Source: Aedes albopictus
Lineage: Eukaryota; Arthropoda; Insecta; Diptera; Culicidae
Direction of reading: 5' to 3'
NCBI RefSeq assembly: GCF_035046485.1
Contig: NC_085138.1
Coordinates: 333,728,421 to 333,792,420 of the forward strand
DNA length: 64,000 bases
Shown piece by piece: positions 22,463 to 32,548 of the stretch. The position numbers and the translations under genes are program-made. Numbering within the stretch: position 1 is the stretch's first letter; each line of letters begins with the position of its first letter. The notes under the pieces were generated by a model, which was not told where the DNA came from, searched no databases, and saw only the letters and a list, made by a program, of their open reading frames with translations.

Positions 22463-22682
22463 CAATGTGGAGTTTAGGATTTATCCGGGAAGGAATCACC
22501 CGACACATGCAGCACACACAACTTACCCAGGCTGACGTCGGTTCACAAGTGGCGAGGGCGAATGCGGTTGGTTGTCATGGGCAGTGGTTGCTATGCACTC
22601 ACTGATGCCAACGTTGTTAGCTTGACTGTTCATAGCACAGATAAACGCACTAGATCGCCTGCTGTGAAGAGTCTCATAACCA
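22463..22682. repeat. Right terminal direct repeat of the candidate LTR-like element
   Basis: It repeats the left copy with one mismatch over 156 bp and then carries a 48-bp segment absent from the left copy, ending CTCATAACCA. TTCTC follows at once. A purine-rich GAAAGGAAAA occurs about 20 bp upstream, at about 22440. Confidence 0.5.
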
Positions 22683-22689
22683 TTCTCTG

Positions 22690-23095
22690 TGAATTTCTGC
22701 CTAAATGCCTCCAAAATATCCTCTAGGGATTCGTCCAGGAATTCCTCCACGGATTCCTCCAAAAATCCTAGAGGAATTTCTCCCGGAACTCTTCCAGGAA
22801 TCCCTCGAGGAATTCCAACAGGAATTACTTCATGGAATTCCTACAGGGATTCCTTCAGAAATTTCTCAAGAAGTTCCTCCAGGAAACCTCAAATATTTCT
22901 CCAGTTATTTCTCCAGAAGTTGTTCAAGGAATTTCTCCAAAAAATCTCTCAAAAGTCTTCCAGGAAATCCTCCTGGAATTCTTCGAAAAATTCCTCCAGG
23001 ATTTTTTTTTTTCAGGAAATCCTCCATGGAGTCATACATGAACATCTTCAGAAATTCCTCACCAATTCCTCCAGAAATTCATCCAGATGGGATTC
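22690..23095. repeat. Regular 12-bp-period array (GGAATTCCTCCA)
   Basis: This is the clearest example of the 12-bp repeat: successive units include GGAATCCCTCGA, GGAATTCCAACA, GGAATTCCTACA and GGGATTCCTTCA. The translated frames show a four-residue rhythm such as GIPP or RNSS. The 283-residue apparent frame over 22705-23556 is produced by this periodicity plus its flank and is not a gene in my reading. Confidence 0.8.
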
Positions 23096-23320
23096 TTTTA
23101 GAATCGAAAAATGGCCATTTGTACCGGAGATTACAAGGTCTCCAGAACCTGTTCCGAGGTTACCGGGTGACCAGAATCCATCAAAATCATTTTTCTTTGT
23201 TTTACTGGATAACGCGCGGCATTCTGCAAAATTTGAAGTGTCGCATGATGGAATTTATTTGGAATCGAAAAATGGTCATTTCTACCGGAGATTTCAAGAC
23301 CCCCAAGGTTACTAACAACG
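23096..23320. repeat. Two partial copies of a roughly 162-bp repeat
   Basis: The words TCGAAAAATGG(C/T)CATTT and TACCGGAGATT recur at about 23102 and 23264. The second copy is cut after the shared CAAG block. Confidence 0.5.
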
Positions 23321-23639
23321 ACAATAAAATGCTGTTTTCCAGTCGAAATAATGATGATATGATAATAATATGGGAGAGACGAACCAACCAAGAACTGAAA
23401 GTCTCTTTAAAAAAGACAAATCAATCAATAATATGGATTATGCCACACTTAATTCCGCCTCTCAGAAAAGGGGGAGGGCCATGCGGGGATCCCCGCCAAA
23501 TTATTGTTGAGATACACGCTTCCCCTTTATATTACTTCAATTCGAAAGCAATTTAATGCCCTAGTTTCGGAGAACGAGCTATTTGCAGTCAGAAAGTATC
23601 GTCTCGGGTGGTTGAGGGTTAAGCAGCTGTACCGAGAAG

Positions 23640-23800
23640 CCGATGCCAACCCATGCCATGGGGAAACGCGTACCGATGGCAAAATTGAAGGGCCAGACTA
23701 CACCCGTCGAGATGTGTTCGGACAAGCTGAAAACGATCGTGGAAGGTCCATTTCCACACCACGATTCAACTTCGTGGCTGAATACTAGATTGGTTCAAAA
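23640..23800 (+). pseudogene. R1-clade ORF2 fragment, linker between endonuclease and reverse transcriptase
   Basis: The translation contains MAKLKGQTTPVEMCSDKLKT followed by IVEGPFPHHDSTSW. Blocks of the type MAK-KG, then LK-IVE-LFP-HD-W, occur between the endonuclease and reverse transcriptase of R1-clade proteins, as I remember them. The fragment is about 50 codons, truncated on both sides. Confidence 0.5.
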
Positions 23801-24257
23801 AATCGTTTTTGTTCCACACCGCTTATTCGATTCGTAACCATATTCTATGCCTACTTCCAAAATTTGAGCTCATTTGTTTGAAAATTGAGACTGCAGAAGC
23901 CCTTCAAAGATTGTATAGGAATTACTATGGGAAAACGATGTTTTTCATTCAATTGACCGTAGCATTTCCCCATGTGCCCTAGAGGATTAGTTGACCCTTG
24001 GTACTCCTAGGCTACTCTATCATCTACAACTTTGCCGAAGACAGCATTCAAATCACACGCCTCAATAATTAGTTATCGATTTGTATCCAACTGGACGAAC
24101 TTTAGCAATGATCCTCCAGCTTCCCAGCAGGCAACATTGCTGCATATGGCGCCAAATATAGCACACGGAAATCATGGCTACTATGTTTAACTACAAAATG
24201 CAGTTATGCCCACTGATTAGTTTAACCATCATGAGTAAAGATTTCAGAAAGAGGGCT
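23801..24257. other. Unclassified sequence before an RTE copy
   Basis: No supported gene or repeat. The sequence changes abruptly at 24258, where the 5' end of an RTE element begins. Confidence 0.4.
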
Positions 24258-24506
24258 GCAAAACGGTGAGTCGATAAGGAGAGCGTCCCACTATAGCTCT
24301 GGTCCTCACAAGTTCCTACCTCATGCTTCCACGGGTCAAGCGATGACAAAGACCACCAGCTAAGAGTTGTGTGCTTAGCTGGTAGTGCAGCCTGGGCACT
24401 GTTGTCCTTCTGACTTCAGCTAGATTGAGGAGGTACGATCCGAGCATATGTTCACCAAGGAGGTGCGGCTTAAACAGCGTCTGTTCGGGCATCCAGCGGC
24501 TGAGTA
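24258..24506 (+). promoter_or_regulatory. Conserved RTE 5' module (copy B)
   Basis: Over 249 bp this copy differs from 34788-35036 at only about ten positions by my count, although the downstream proteins are far apart. Near the 5' end GTGAG can pair with CTCAC and, inside it, AGAGC with GCTCT, a nested hairpin kept in both copies. The role is unknown; a promoter, RNA-processing or packaging function is inference. Confidence 0.6.
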
Positions 24507-24721
24507 AAAAACGCTGCACCACGATCAGCTAGATCCAAGGTGGTAGCCCCATCAGCGTGGTCGTCCCAGTGTTGGTTGGGACGTTAAACAGAACTGGCAC
24601 GATGGCCCTCCGGCAAGACAGGAGTGTTGGCGTAGGCCCAATAAGCCACCCGTAAAACCCCCCATTGCGAAAAACATAGGAGAAAATACGACTCAATACA
24701 ATCGGCAAAGACCCACGCGAC

Positions 24722-26646
24722 GAAATAAGGACTACGATTGGAAACTTGGAACATGGAATTGCAAGTCACTAGGTTTCGCAGGATGTGACAGGATAATCAA
24801 CGTTCGTCGCAGCTTTGACATCGTGGCGTTGCAGGAACTTTGTTGGACTGGACAGAAAGTGTGGAAAAGCGGGCATCGAGCGGCTACCTTCTACCAAAGC
24901 TGTGGCACCACCAATGAACTGGGAACAGGATTTATAGTGTTGGGCAAGATGCGACAACGTGTGATCGGGTGGCAGCCGATCAACGCAAGGATGTGCACGT
25001 TGAGAGTTAAGGGCCGTTTCTTCAACTACAGCATCATCAACGTCCACTGCCCACACGAAGGGAGACCTGATGACGAGAAAGAAGCGTTCTACGCGCAGTT
25101 AGAGCAAACAAACGATGGTTGCTGGCCGCGTGACGTGAAAATCGTTGTCGGCGACATGAACGCGCAGGTAGGAAGGGAGGAAATGTACAGACCGGTAATA
25201 GGCCTGCACGCCGTATCGAATGATAACGGTCAGCGATGCGTAAACTATGCAGCTTCCCGTGGTATGCTAGTCCGAAGCACCTTCTTCTCCACAAAGCCAC
25301 CTGGAGATCACCCGACCATCAAACAGAAAACCAAATCGGCCACGTTTCAATCGACGGTAAATTCTTCTCGGATATAACCAATGTCCGCACATACCGCAGT
25401 GCGAATATCCATAGATTCGGATCACTACTTAGTCGCTGTATGCATGCGCTCAAAACTTTCGACAGTTATCACCACGCGTCGAAGTCGAACGCCACGACTC
25501 AACATCGAGCAGCTGCGTAACGTAGAAGTGGCTCAAAACTACGCGCAGCAGTTAGCAGTGGCCCCACCAACGGAAGAGCAGCTTGCCGCAACTACACTTG
25601 AAGATGATTGGCGGGACATCCGATTCGCCATAGGTAGTACCTCGACTACAGCACTAGGCTTCGCGACTCCGAATCACAGAAACGACTGGCACGACGGCAA
25701 ATGTGAACAGTTGAAAAACGAGAAGAATGCAGCATGGGCGAGAATGCTGCAACACCGTACGAGAGCGAATGAGGCACGTTACAAACAGGCGCGGAACAGG
25801 CAGAACTCAGTCTTCCGGATGAAGAAGCGCTAGCAGGAAGAACGAGATCGCGAAGCGATGGAAGAGCTGTACCGCGCTAAGGACTCACGAAAGTTCTACG
25901 AGAAGCTGAACCGCTCGCGTAGAGGCTTCGCGCCACAAGCCGACATGTGCCGAGATAATCACGGAAATATTCTCACGAGCGAGCGTGAGGTGGTCGAGAG
26001 GTGGCGGCAGCATTACGATGAGCACCTCAATGGCGACGTTGCAAGTACTGAAGGTGGCGCGGTAGCAGATCTAGGAGTATGTACAGTACACAGGACGAAA
26101 AACTTCCGGCCCCTGACCTCCAAGAGATTGACGAGGAGGTTGGCCGGTTGAAAACCAACAAAGCCGCTGGAGTAGATCAACTACCAAGTGAGCTTCTAAA
26201 ATACGGTGGAGAAGCACTGGTGAGAGCACTACACTGGGTCATTACCAAGATTTGGGAGGAGGAAGTATTACCGGAGGAATGGATGGAAGGTATCGTGTGT
26301 CCCATCTATAAAAAGGGTGACAAGTTGGATTGCGGGAACTACCGCGCAATCATTCTACTGAGCGCTGCCTACAAGATACTCTCTCAAATTTTATGCCGCC
26401 GTCTATCACCGATTGCAAGAGAGTTCGTGGGCAATATCAGGCTGGGTTTATGGGTGAACGCACTACAACGGACCAGATGTTCGCCATCCGCCAAGTGTTG
26501 CAGAAATGCCGCGAAAACAACGTGCCCACACATCACTTGTTCATCGATTTCAAATCGGCGTATGATACAATCGATCGAGAACAGCTATGGCAGATTATGC
26601 ACGAATACGGATTCCCGGATAAACTGATACGATTAATCAAACGATG
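24722..26646 (+). pseudogene. RTE endonuclease and reverse-transcriptase polyprotein, broken
   Basis: The endonuclease begins DYDWKLGTWNCKSL and shows VALQELCW (catalytic Glu), INVHCPHEG, VVGDMNAQVGRE (Asp and Asn) and, after a frame change, HVSIDGKFFSDI. The linker follows with NHRNDWHDG and a lysine/arginine-rich helix. Reverse-transcriptase motifs seen are CPIYKKGDKLDCGNYRAI, then in another frame GERTTTDQMFAIRQVL and HLFIDFKSAYDTIDRE. A TAG at 25831 and frame changes near 25250-25380, 26080 and 26430 break it. The catalytic ADD box and the C-terminal part are missing. Confidence 0.85.
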
Positions 26647-26647
26647 A

Positions 26648-27044
26648 TATCAGTTTGCGTTATTGCTTGTATGATGCCCTTCTGCATCATTCTGGCCGAG
26701 GACGTGGAGATGTACTACCAGCGAAGAAATACCAGGAACGTGAGAAGTATTGTCAGAGCAAACTCGTTGGCTAGGTGGCAGCAAGAGTGGGACAATGCGG
26801 TGAAAGGCAGGTTTGTGATCAAGAAACATGGAGAGGTGAACTTCCAGTTGACGCTGTCTGGCCATGGCTGCTTTAGGCAGCACCTGCATCGGTATGGCCC
26901 ACGCTTTCTAAAGTGCCCCACACAATGCATACGTTTGCGTGTGCGTGACAGTAGTTTGACACATTTCCCATGGGAAAACTGTCAAAAAAACGCAAACCTC
27001 GAGGGAACGAACGCTATGGGTTCCAGGCTTAACCCTTTTGTCCA
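26648..27044 (+). pseudogene. R1-clade ORF2 C-terminal fragment (left part, split by the gypsy insertion)
   Basis: The frame reads VCVIACMMPFCIILAEDVEM, then SLARWQQEWDNAVKGRF, HGEVNFQLTLSGHGCF and RQHLHRYG, the standard C-terminal blocks of R1-clade proteins, similar in order to those at 6.6-7.0 kb. From about 26915 a short inserted sequence beginning AGTGCCCCACACAATGCATA interrupts it. The coding sense seems to resume across the gypsy insertion at 32549. Confidence 0.75.
26915..27035. mobile_element. Small inserted repeat starting AGTGCCCCACAC
   Basis: GTTTGCGTGTGCGTGACAGT and the inverse-like words CTGTCAAAAAAACGCAAAC suggest a short MITE interrupting the R1-clade frame. Ends are not well defined. 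Confidence 0.4.
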
Positions 27045-27285
27045 TTTAGTATCTGAGGTCAGAGACCTTTAGCCAAGGATTTCCTTAGAACAAGAGAGAA
27101 ACACTAGTTCACTTTCTGGATGCAGTTATTCAACTGACTAGGCTAGCCGCCGAGTGCTGTATTTATTCAGAACCGATTACAATCGAATACGTGCTTACCG
27201 CACACCACTTCAATATAAAAACACTTGTATAATATTCTATACAGAGAGGATTTAGCATCGACCTGGTCATTTCATAAACACCACA
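27045..27285 (-). repeat. 3' LTR of the gypsy element
   Basis: Read on the element strand it begins TGTGGTGTTTATG and ends GATACTAAA. TTATATTGAAG-type AT-rich sequence in its first third may hold the promoter. It appears identical to the 5' LTR over 241 bp. Confidence 0.93.
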
Positions 27286-27389
27286 ATTCTCATCCCTTTT
27301 AAAGATTCTGAACGCATTACAATGCAAAAAGGCAGTTAAGTCAAATTCATCTAACTGTTAACAAATTCAGATATAACAATTCAATAATT

Positions 27390-28109
27390 CTAACTCGACC
27401 GTGTTCTTCGACGTTTATCATCAGAGGTATTCGAAAAACTCTTAGGCTGGATCAGTTTTTCTAGGAGCCTTTGGGACCTTCGTACCACCGGAGTTGTGAC
27501 ACCTTCGTTCCCCACTGCTTCCTTTTCGACCTCCAATGCACGAAGACGCTTCCTTGCCGCCAAACCATCTTCCTCGTATCCCAAGAATTCCTCCTCATTG
27601 GAAAGAGAACGTGATCGTTTGTTGTTCCTCCTGCACGGAGTCGTCAGATTTAGTGATGCTGGTTGTGTCACAGTCTTAGGCACTCTCAGTTGACCTCTGT
27701 GAGCCTTTGCCACTACGCTTCCAATTAGAATCTGAAAAACAGTCGGAGAACATGATCTTACAAATTTAGCTTCTATCCACCTAGTAAAATCCTTGGAATT
27801 GTTATTTTTATACCATATCGTTTCTCCTGCTTTTAGTCTAAAAATAGGGTCAGTGGCGGTAATAGGACCAGTCGGATTACCTGCCTTCCTAGAATTAGCA
27901 CCTAAATTATCATTGGTACAATCGTCCTTCGTCTTTGGTCTATATGCCTTCTTGGGATTAATCAAATCTATCATAGTTTTGGGTGTATAGTTTAAAACTT
28001 TTTCAGACGGAAACATGCCTTCTTTTGTCAAGCAACTATTTCTATAGTTAATAAGAAACAAATTTATTTGATCCTCAGTTTGCAAACTCATCACGTTTTT
28101 GTCTAACAA
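27390..28109 (-). pseudogene. Gypsy integrase C-terminal part, frame-separated from pol
   Basis: This 239-codon frame continues the integrase after a break. It starts just past a run of seven A (28114-28120 on the opposite strand as T) and carries the sequence DQINLFLINYRNSCLTKEG, the region after the catalytic Glu, then the SH3-like end with IWYKNNNSKDFTRW and VAKAHRGQLR. A basic, serine-rich tail closes it about 100 bp before the LTR. The frame equals that of gag and differs by one base from the preceding pol frame, so a single-base insertion in the A run is the simplest explanation. Confidence 0.88.
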
Positions 28110-30288
28110 AAACTTTTTTTAATACTTCTTTTACTAATTTTACCGACCTTTCAGCTTGGCCATTGCTTGCTGGATGGTACGGTGGGCTCTTCATTACCTC
28201 AATGCCTTGTTTTTCTAAAAAGGTGACAAAAGCATGGCCATTGAATGGTGGGCCTCCATCCGTAACTACCACATCTGGGAAACCAAACCGAGCAAATAAA
28301 GCAACAAACTTACGAATAACTTTTTCGGCATCCGTGCCATATTTCATCCACTCCAACTCGATCCACTTTGAAAAGCTATCAACAATTACTAGAAACACTT
28401 TTTGGTTAAGATAGAAGAAATCTGCATGAATGCGGCAGAACGGGCGAGTAGTTGGAATCCATTTGGTATCTACTTTTTCTTTTGGAGTTAACATCATTCT
28501 GTTACATGGATCACAATAACGTACATATGACTCAATATCCGCATTGATGTTGAACCAGTACACAGATCTCCGTGCCAACTGTTTCATTTTAACAACTCCA
28601 CTGTGATTACAGTGAAGTAGTTTTAGGATTCCTTTTTGCATAGATTTTGGAATGACCACTCTGTCCTGGTATATCAAGCACCCACTTATGACTTCTAAGT
28701 CATGCTGATTTGAAAAAATATTCAAAAGTTCTTTGTCAACTCGTTCCGGCCATCCATGTTGATAATAAAACATAACTTTCTGTAAAAAGAAATCCTGTTT
28801 TGTCTCTATTGCAACTAATGAAAAATCAACTGGGAATTCCTGGCTAAAATTAATATTTTTCACGTATGCTTGATCATTTTCCTTTGGTACTGTCTGTTCC
28901 AGTGGAAAACGGGAACAGAAGTCCGCGTTGCCCATTTGACCAGACGGCCGATAAATAATCTCAAAATTATATATTGATAATTCTAAAATGTATCTCTGCA
29001 ATCTCGTCACATATAATGTATTTCTTCCAGGTTTCCCAAAAATAGCTACAAGCGGCTTATGATCTGTGTAAACTATGAAGCTTTTCCCGTAGAGATACTT
29101 ATGGAACTTCTTTATGGAACATACTAAAGCTAAAGCTTCCAAATGCAAAATTGGATATGAACGCTGTGCCTTGTTGAGTGAAAAAGAAGTAAAACTTATT
29201 GGTTTTTCAATGCCTTGTTCAACGTGTGCTATTACGCCACCGAGGCCATACCCAGATGCATCAGTCACCACAATTATTGGCTTATTTGGGTCGTAAAATT
29301 CTAAAATATTTGCCTCCAATAATTGTTGCTTACTGTTCTGAAATGCTTGCTCACATTTGTCATCCCAAATAAATTTTACGTCTTTCTTCAGTAAATTGTA
29401 TAAACAATGCAATCTGGATGACAACTTTGGAATAAATCTTCCATAATAATTAATTAGACCTAGAAAAGACTTCAACTCATTTGCGTTTTTAGGCACTGCA
29501 GCATTTTTAATGGTGCTAATTTTTTCAGGGCATGGAAGCAAACCATTTTCAGTGATTACGTGACCTAAATATGGCAGCTTGGTTACAAAAAACTTACACT
29601 TACTCCAGTTTACTTTAATGTTAGCCTTAGCAAGTCTATCCAGTACTAAATGAAGCTTTCTACAACAGTCTGCAAAATCTTTTCCTGCGATTAGAACGTC
29701 ATCCAAGTAAACTGATATATATTTTAAACCCTGTAGTACTTGCTCCATGACTTGCTGGAAAATGGCTGCACTTGACGTTGCCCCTTGTGGAAGTCTATTG
29801 TATCTAAACAATCCTTTGATTGTGTTTATAACAACAACCTTTCTAGATTTCTCAGACAAAGAAAGTTGCGTATAGGCGCCTTCTAAATCCAAGGAACAGA
29901 AAACCTTGCACCCTGATAATCGAGCAAAAATATCTTGAGCGGTTGGAATCGGGTATGAGTTAGGAATAATGAATTTATTAATGGATACCTTGCAGTCTAT
30001 TACTAGACGTATCTGTTGGTCCTTCTTTACTACTACAACCACCGGAGATGCCCACTCGCTTGTCTTAATAGGGGTGATAACGTTTTGCTGCTCTAACATC
30101 TCCAAATGCTCAATCACTTTATCATGTAATCTATACGGTACATCATAGGCTCTTTTAAAAATAGGAGAGTCGTTCTTAAGTTCCAAGTCCGCTTCAAAGC
30201 CTACAATTGGCGATGAAAAATCTTTCTGGAAAACTCCAGAAAATTTATGCCGTATTTCTGCAATGGCAGCTTCCTTTTGTGGCTCCAT
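28075..30288 (-). CDS. Gypsy pol: reverse transcriptase, RNase H and integrase core
   Basis: Replication enzyme of the element. Visible motifs in order: VVVVKKDQQIRLVIDCKVS, the DLEGAYTQL Asp box, LPQGATSSAAIFQ, and YLDDVLIAGK at about residues 193-202, which carries the two catalytic Asp. RNase H follows with VVTDASGYGLGG, LEALALV and YTDHKPL. Integrase shows an H-H-C-C zinc-binding block (HCNHSG, CDPC), then DFF, VVTDGGPPF and ASNGQAERS as the D, D, E triad. The first ATG at 30288 is not the true start; this frame opens just after stops at about 30346, so it depends on a frame change from gag. It ends early at 28075 because of a one-base break. Confidence 0.93.
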   Translation of the reverse strand: MEPQKEAAIAEIRHKFSGVFQKDFSSPIVGFEADLELKNDSPIFKRAYDVPYRLHDKVIEHLEMLEQQNVITPIKTSEWASPVVVVVKKDQQIRLVIDCKVSINKFIIPNSYPIPTAQDIFARLSGCKVFCSLDLEGAYTQLSLSEKSRKVVVINTIKGLFRYNRLPQGATSSAAIFQQVMEQVLQGLKYISVYLDDVLIAGKDFADCCRKLHLVLDRLAKANIKVNWSKCKFFVTKLPYLGHVITENGLLPCPEKISTIKNAAVPKNANELKSFLGLINYYGRFIPKLSSRLHCLYNLLKKDVKFIWDDKCEQAFQNSKQQLLEANILEFYDPNKPIIVVTDASGYGLGGVIAHVEQGIEKPISFTSFSLNKAQRSYPILHLEALALVCSIKKFHKYLYGKSFIVYTDHKPLVAIFGKPGRNTLYVTRLQRYILELSIYNFEIIYRPSGQMGNADFCSRFPLEQTVPKENDQAYVKNINFSQEFPVDFSLVAIETKQDFFLQKVMFYYQHGWPERVDKELLNIFSNQHDLEVISGCLIYQDRVVIPKSMQKGILKLLHCNHSGVVKMKQLARRSVYWFNINADIESYVRYCDPCNRMMLTPKEKVDTKWIPTTRPFCRIHADFFYLNQKVFLVIVDSFSKWIELEWMKYGTDAEKVIRKFVALFARFGFPDVVVTDGGPPFNGHAFVTFLEKQGIEVMKSPPYHPASNGQAERSVKLVKEVLKKVFVRQKRDEFAN

Positions 30289-31607
30289 GTTAACATTATT
30301 AACATGAAACGTGTTTGAAAAAGCCTTTCTCCACTGGGGGAAAAATCATCAAGCCAATCACGTCCCAACAACGGTAAAAAATCATTATTGCTGTCCAGTA
30401 TGATCAAATCCAAATGTTTAATCAGGCCATTTAAAACAACTTCAACACGAACTTTGCCCTTAATGGCTAAATTTTCCCCATTTACTACAACTAACTTTTT
30501 GCTAAATTTTCCAATTGGCATGTCAAACATTCTGTCATATAACTGCTTGCCCATAAGCGTTACGGAAGAGCCGCAGTCAACCTCCATTTTAACCTTTTTC
30601 CCTTCAATTAGAACGTTAGTTAAACATGGTTCATTTAAACTAGTGTTACTGTTTACCATCATGCAATACAATTCACCTGATTCATCCTCTGAAGAGTCTT
30701 CCAAATTCGTCTTGATACGGTCGAACATATCCTCAAGGTTCTCTTCAGGTTCCTTTGCATCTGCGAATTTCACTGATGGTTTGCGCTGGTCGTTGATGTA
30801 TTTGAAGCATTTCTTGATCACATGACCCCGTTTTCCACAGTAGTAGCAAACGAACTCAGTTCTTTGTCTGTCGGCGTAATTCCTATTTCTTGATACACTT
30901 CTGCTTCTGCTTCTGTAGTCGCTGGAACTTTTGTTCATAGGCCGAACACCATTCCAGTTCCGATCTCTACCCCGACTCCTTTGGAACCGGTCATCAAAAC
31001 GATCAACCCCAGAGTTTCTAGGTTTAAATGGCGCATGTCCAAGGCGCGTTTTCACCGATCCGACTCCATTTGCTTGAACCTTATTCGAAATCATTTTGGC
31101 GCGCTCCCCAGCTAACTCCCAGTTCACAATAATGCGCTCGGCCGTTGCCAAAGTTAATTTCTCCTCTCCCAATAGCTTCTGCTGCAAAGCCTCATCATAA
31201 ACACCCATCACCAATTTGTCTCGAATTGCAATCTCTTTGAATTCACCAAAGTCACAAAACTCTGCCTGTAACTTTACCTCTAGTACAAAATTTTCTGCAG
31301 ATTCAAATTGTGTTTGAGATCTATTATAAAATTTGTATCGTTGAATCAAATCTGGCTCTTTCTTATCAAATCTCTCCTGCAATTTTTTTACGATGTCGAC
31401 ATAGTTTAAGGTAGAGATACTCGTAGCTGGGTAAAGCAACTTCAGTTCTTCGAAAACAGCTGGTCCACTCAACGTGATAAACAAGGATTTTTGTGACTCT
31501 TCTGGTACCTTGTTGTATTCAAAAATAAATTTCAGTCTTTCAGCATAATTAGAGAAAGACGTTCCACGCACATAGTGCTCAATTGATCCAACAATGTTTC
31601 CACTCAT
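30201..31607 (-). CDS. Gypsy gag with C-terminal aspartic protease
   Basis: The 468-codon frame starts at an ATG at 31607 and encodes the structural capsid protein. A helical capsid region occupies the first 200 residues (FSNYAERLKFIFEYNKVPEE). An arginine/serine-rich stretch follows, then the knuckle CYYCGKRGHVIKKC, which binds RNA. The protease is near residue 350: VDCGSSVTLMG in place of the common DTG or DSG, and LLGRDWL as the C-terminal flap-side motif. After WLDD the frame is no longer homologous; pol continues in the minus-one frame from a T5C5 run (30336-30345 on the opposite strand), either a programmed slip or a one-base deletion. Confidence 0.92.
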   Translation of the reverse strand: MSGNIVGSIEHYVRGTSFSNYAERLKFIFEYNKVPEESQKSLFITLSGPAVFEELKLLYPATSISTLNYVDIVKKLQERFDKKEPDLIQRYKFYNRSQTQFESAENFVLEVKLQAEFCDFGEFKEIAIRDKLVMGVYDEALQQKLLGEEKLTLATAERIIVNWELAGERAKMISNKVQANGVGSVKTRLGHAPFKPRNSGVDRFDDRFQRSRGRDRNWNGVRPMNKSSSDYRSRSRSVSRNRNYADRQRTEFVCYYCGKRGHVIKKCFKYINDQRKPSVKFADAKEPEENLEDMFDRIKTNLEDSSEDESGELYCMMVNSNTSLNEPCLTNVLIEGKKVKMEVDCGSSVTLMGKQLYDRMFDMPIGKFSKKLVVVNGENLAIKGKVRVEVVLNGLIKHLDLIILDSNNDFLPLLGRDWLDDFSPSGERLFQTRFMLIMLTWSHKRKLPLQKYGINFLEFSRKIFHRQL

Positions 31608-32307
31608 TTCCTTTGAAAATCAAAACAAAATGCGAAAAAAAAAACAAATTGGTATAGATAAGCGAGACACAAGGTTGCAGTCACACAATCAATGCAATTA
31701 TTGCCTTAATACATATAAAACCACTCACCAGTATAGGGACTCACGTCTCACCGCCTTCAAGCGCCAACTGAATCTCACTGCTCACTGGAAATCTGCTTGC
31801 TGTACTACCACTACACTGGCAGCTGGCTTTGTTCTTGCTGTCGTTGTCTCAGCGACGACACCGTTGCAAATGATGATGGCCGACGTAATGGCAGCCTTCA
31901 AACTTTTCACTTTTTCCTCAACGCGACTCTCGCTGCCGGTAGATTTCACTTAATACACAAGCAGCCTTTGCTTTTCTTCCTTTGGAGCCAGCCCACTAAA
32001 ACGCTTTAGACGCACTTGCATATAACGCCCCTTCACTTTCGTTGAATTGCCTTCCTTTGTTGCCTTTGCAAACGACTGACCGAGATGACCTCTAAACTTC
32101 ACTAGCTGCCTTTGCAGCTAGAATTTCTTTGCTTTTCTATTTCTTAAAAAAGACACCTTTTAAATCTTTTCTTCCACTTTCTCTTTTGTTGAAACAACCT
32201 TTGTTGTGCACTATAGAATTTATCGCTTTTGAACTCACTTAATTTTTCTTTTCTTCACCAGTTTTCACTATTGTTTCACACGCGATCCTTTTTTCCTCGT
32301 AGTCACT
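31608..32307 (-). other. Leader between 5' LTR and gag of the gypsy element
   Basis: About 700 bp without a long frame. It starts right after the 5' LTR with AGTGACTACGAGGAAAAAAG. I could not match this to the 3' end of a tRNA. Packaging signals would be expected here but cannot be identified by eye. Confidence 0.7.
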
Positions 32308-32548
32308 TTTAGTATCTGAGGTCAGAGACCTTTAGCCAAGGATTTCCTTAGAACAAGAGAGAAACACTAGTTCACTTTCTGGATGCAGTTATTCAACTGA
32401 CTAGGCTAGCCGCCGAGTGCTGTATTTATTCAGAACCGATTACAATCGAATACGTGCTTACCGCACACCACTTCAATATAAAAACACTTGTATAATATTC
32501 TATACAGAGAGGATTTAGCATCGACCTGGTCATTTCATAAACACCACA
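32308..32548 (-). repeat. 5' LTR of the gypsy element
   Basis: It is identical by eye to the 3' LTR over 241 bp and is followed on its outer side by the GTCCA duplication at 32549-32553. Identity of the two LTRs implies an insertion too recent for substitutions to have accumulated, or recent gene conversion. Confidence 0.93.

Larger units (their letters stand above)
19904..22682. mobile_element. Candidate LTR-like or terminal-direct-repeat element inserted in a 12-bp array
   Basis: Direct repeats of 182 bp (19904-20085) and 220 bp (22463-22682) bound the block. They share a 156-bp core (19907-20062 and 22466-22621) with a single mismatch, then differ by a 10 versus 48 bp segment, then share AGTCTCATAACCA. 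TTCTC occurs directly outside both ends (19899-19903 and 22683-22687), fitting a 5-bp target duplication. Both flanks are 12-bp array. No gag or pol is visible inside, so it would be a non-autonomous or gutted element. A plain segmental duplication is the alternative. Confidence 0.45.
24258..26647 (+). mobile_element. RTE-clade retrotransposon B, 5'-complete but 3'-truncated and decayed
   Basis: The first base pairs GCAAAACGGTGAGTCGATAA match the exact start of the intact RTE at 34788, so the 5' end is complete. The coding part runs from endonuclease to the first reverse-transcriptase motifs and then stops abruptly at about 26647, joined to an R1-clade fragment. Losing the 3' end is the reverse of usual 5' truncation and points to a later deletion or recombination. 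No 3' target duplication can therefore be found. Confidence 0.75.

Noticed and set aside
22705..23556. 283-codon plus-strand frame as a novel repeat protein
   Set aside because: Four-residue periodicity follows from the 12-bp DNA repeat, other frames are equally open, and the frame runs on into unrelated sequence.
27045..32548. Endogenous retrovirus with envelope gene
   Set aside because: No frame for an envelope protein lies between integrase and the 3' LTR; only about 100 bp separate them.
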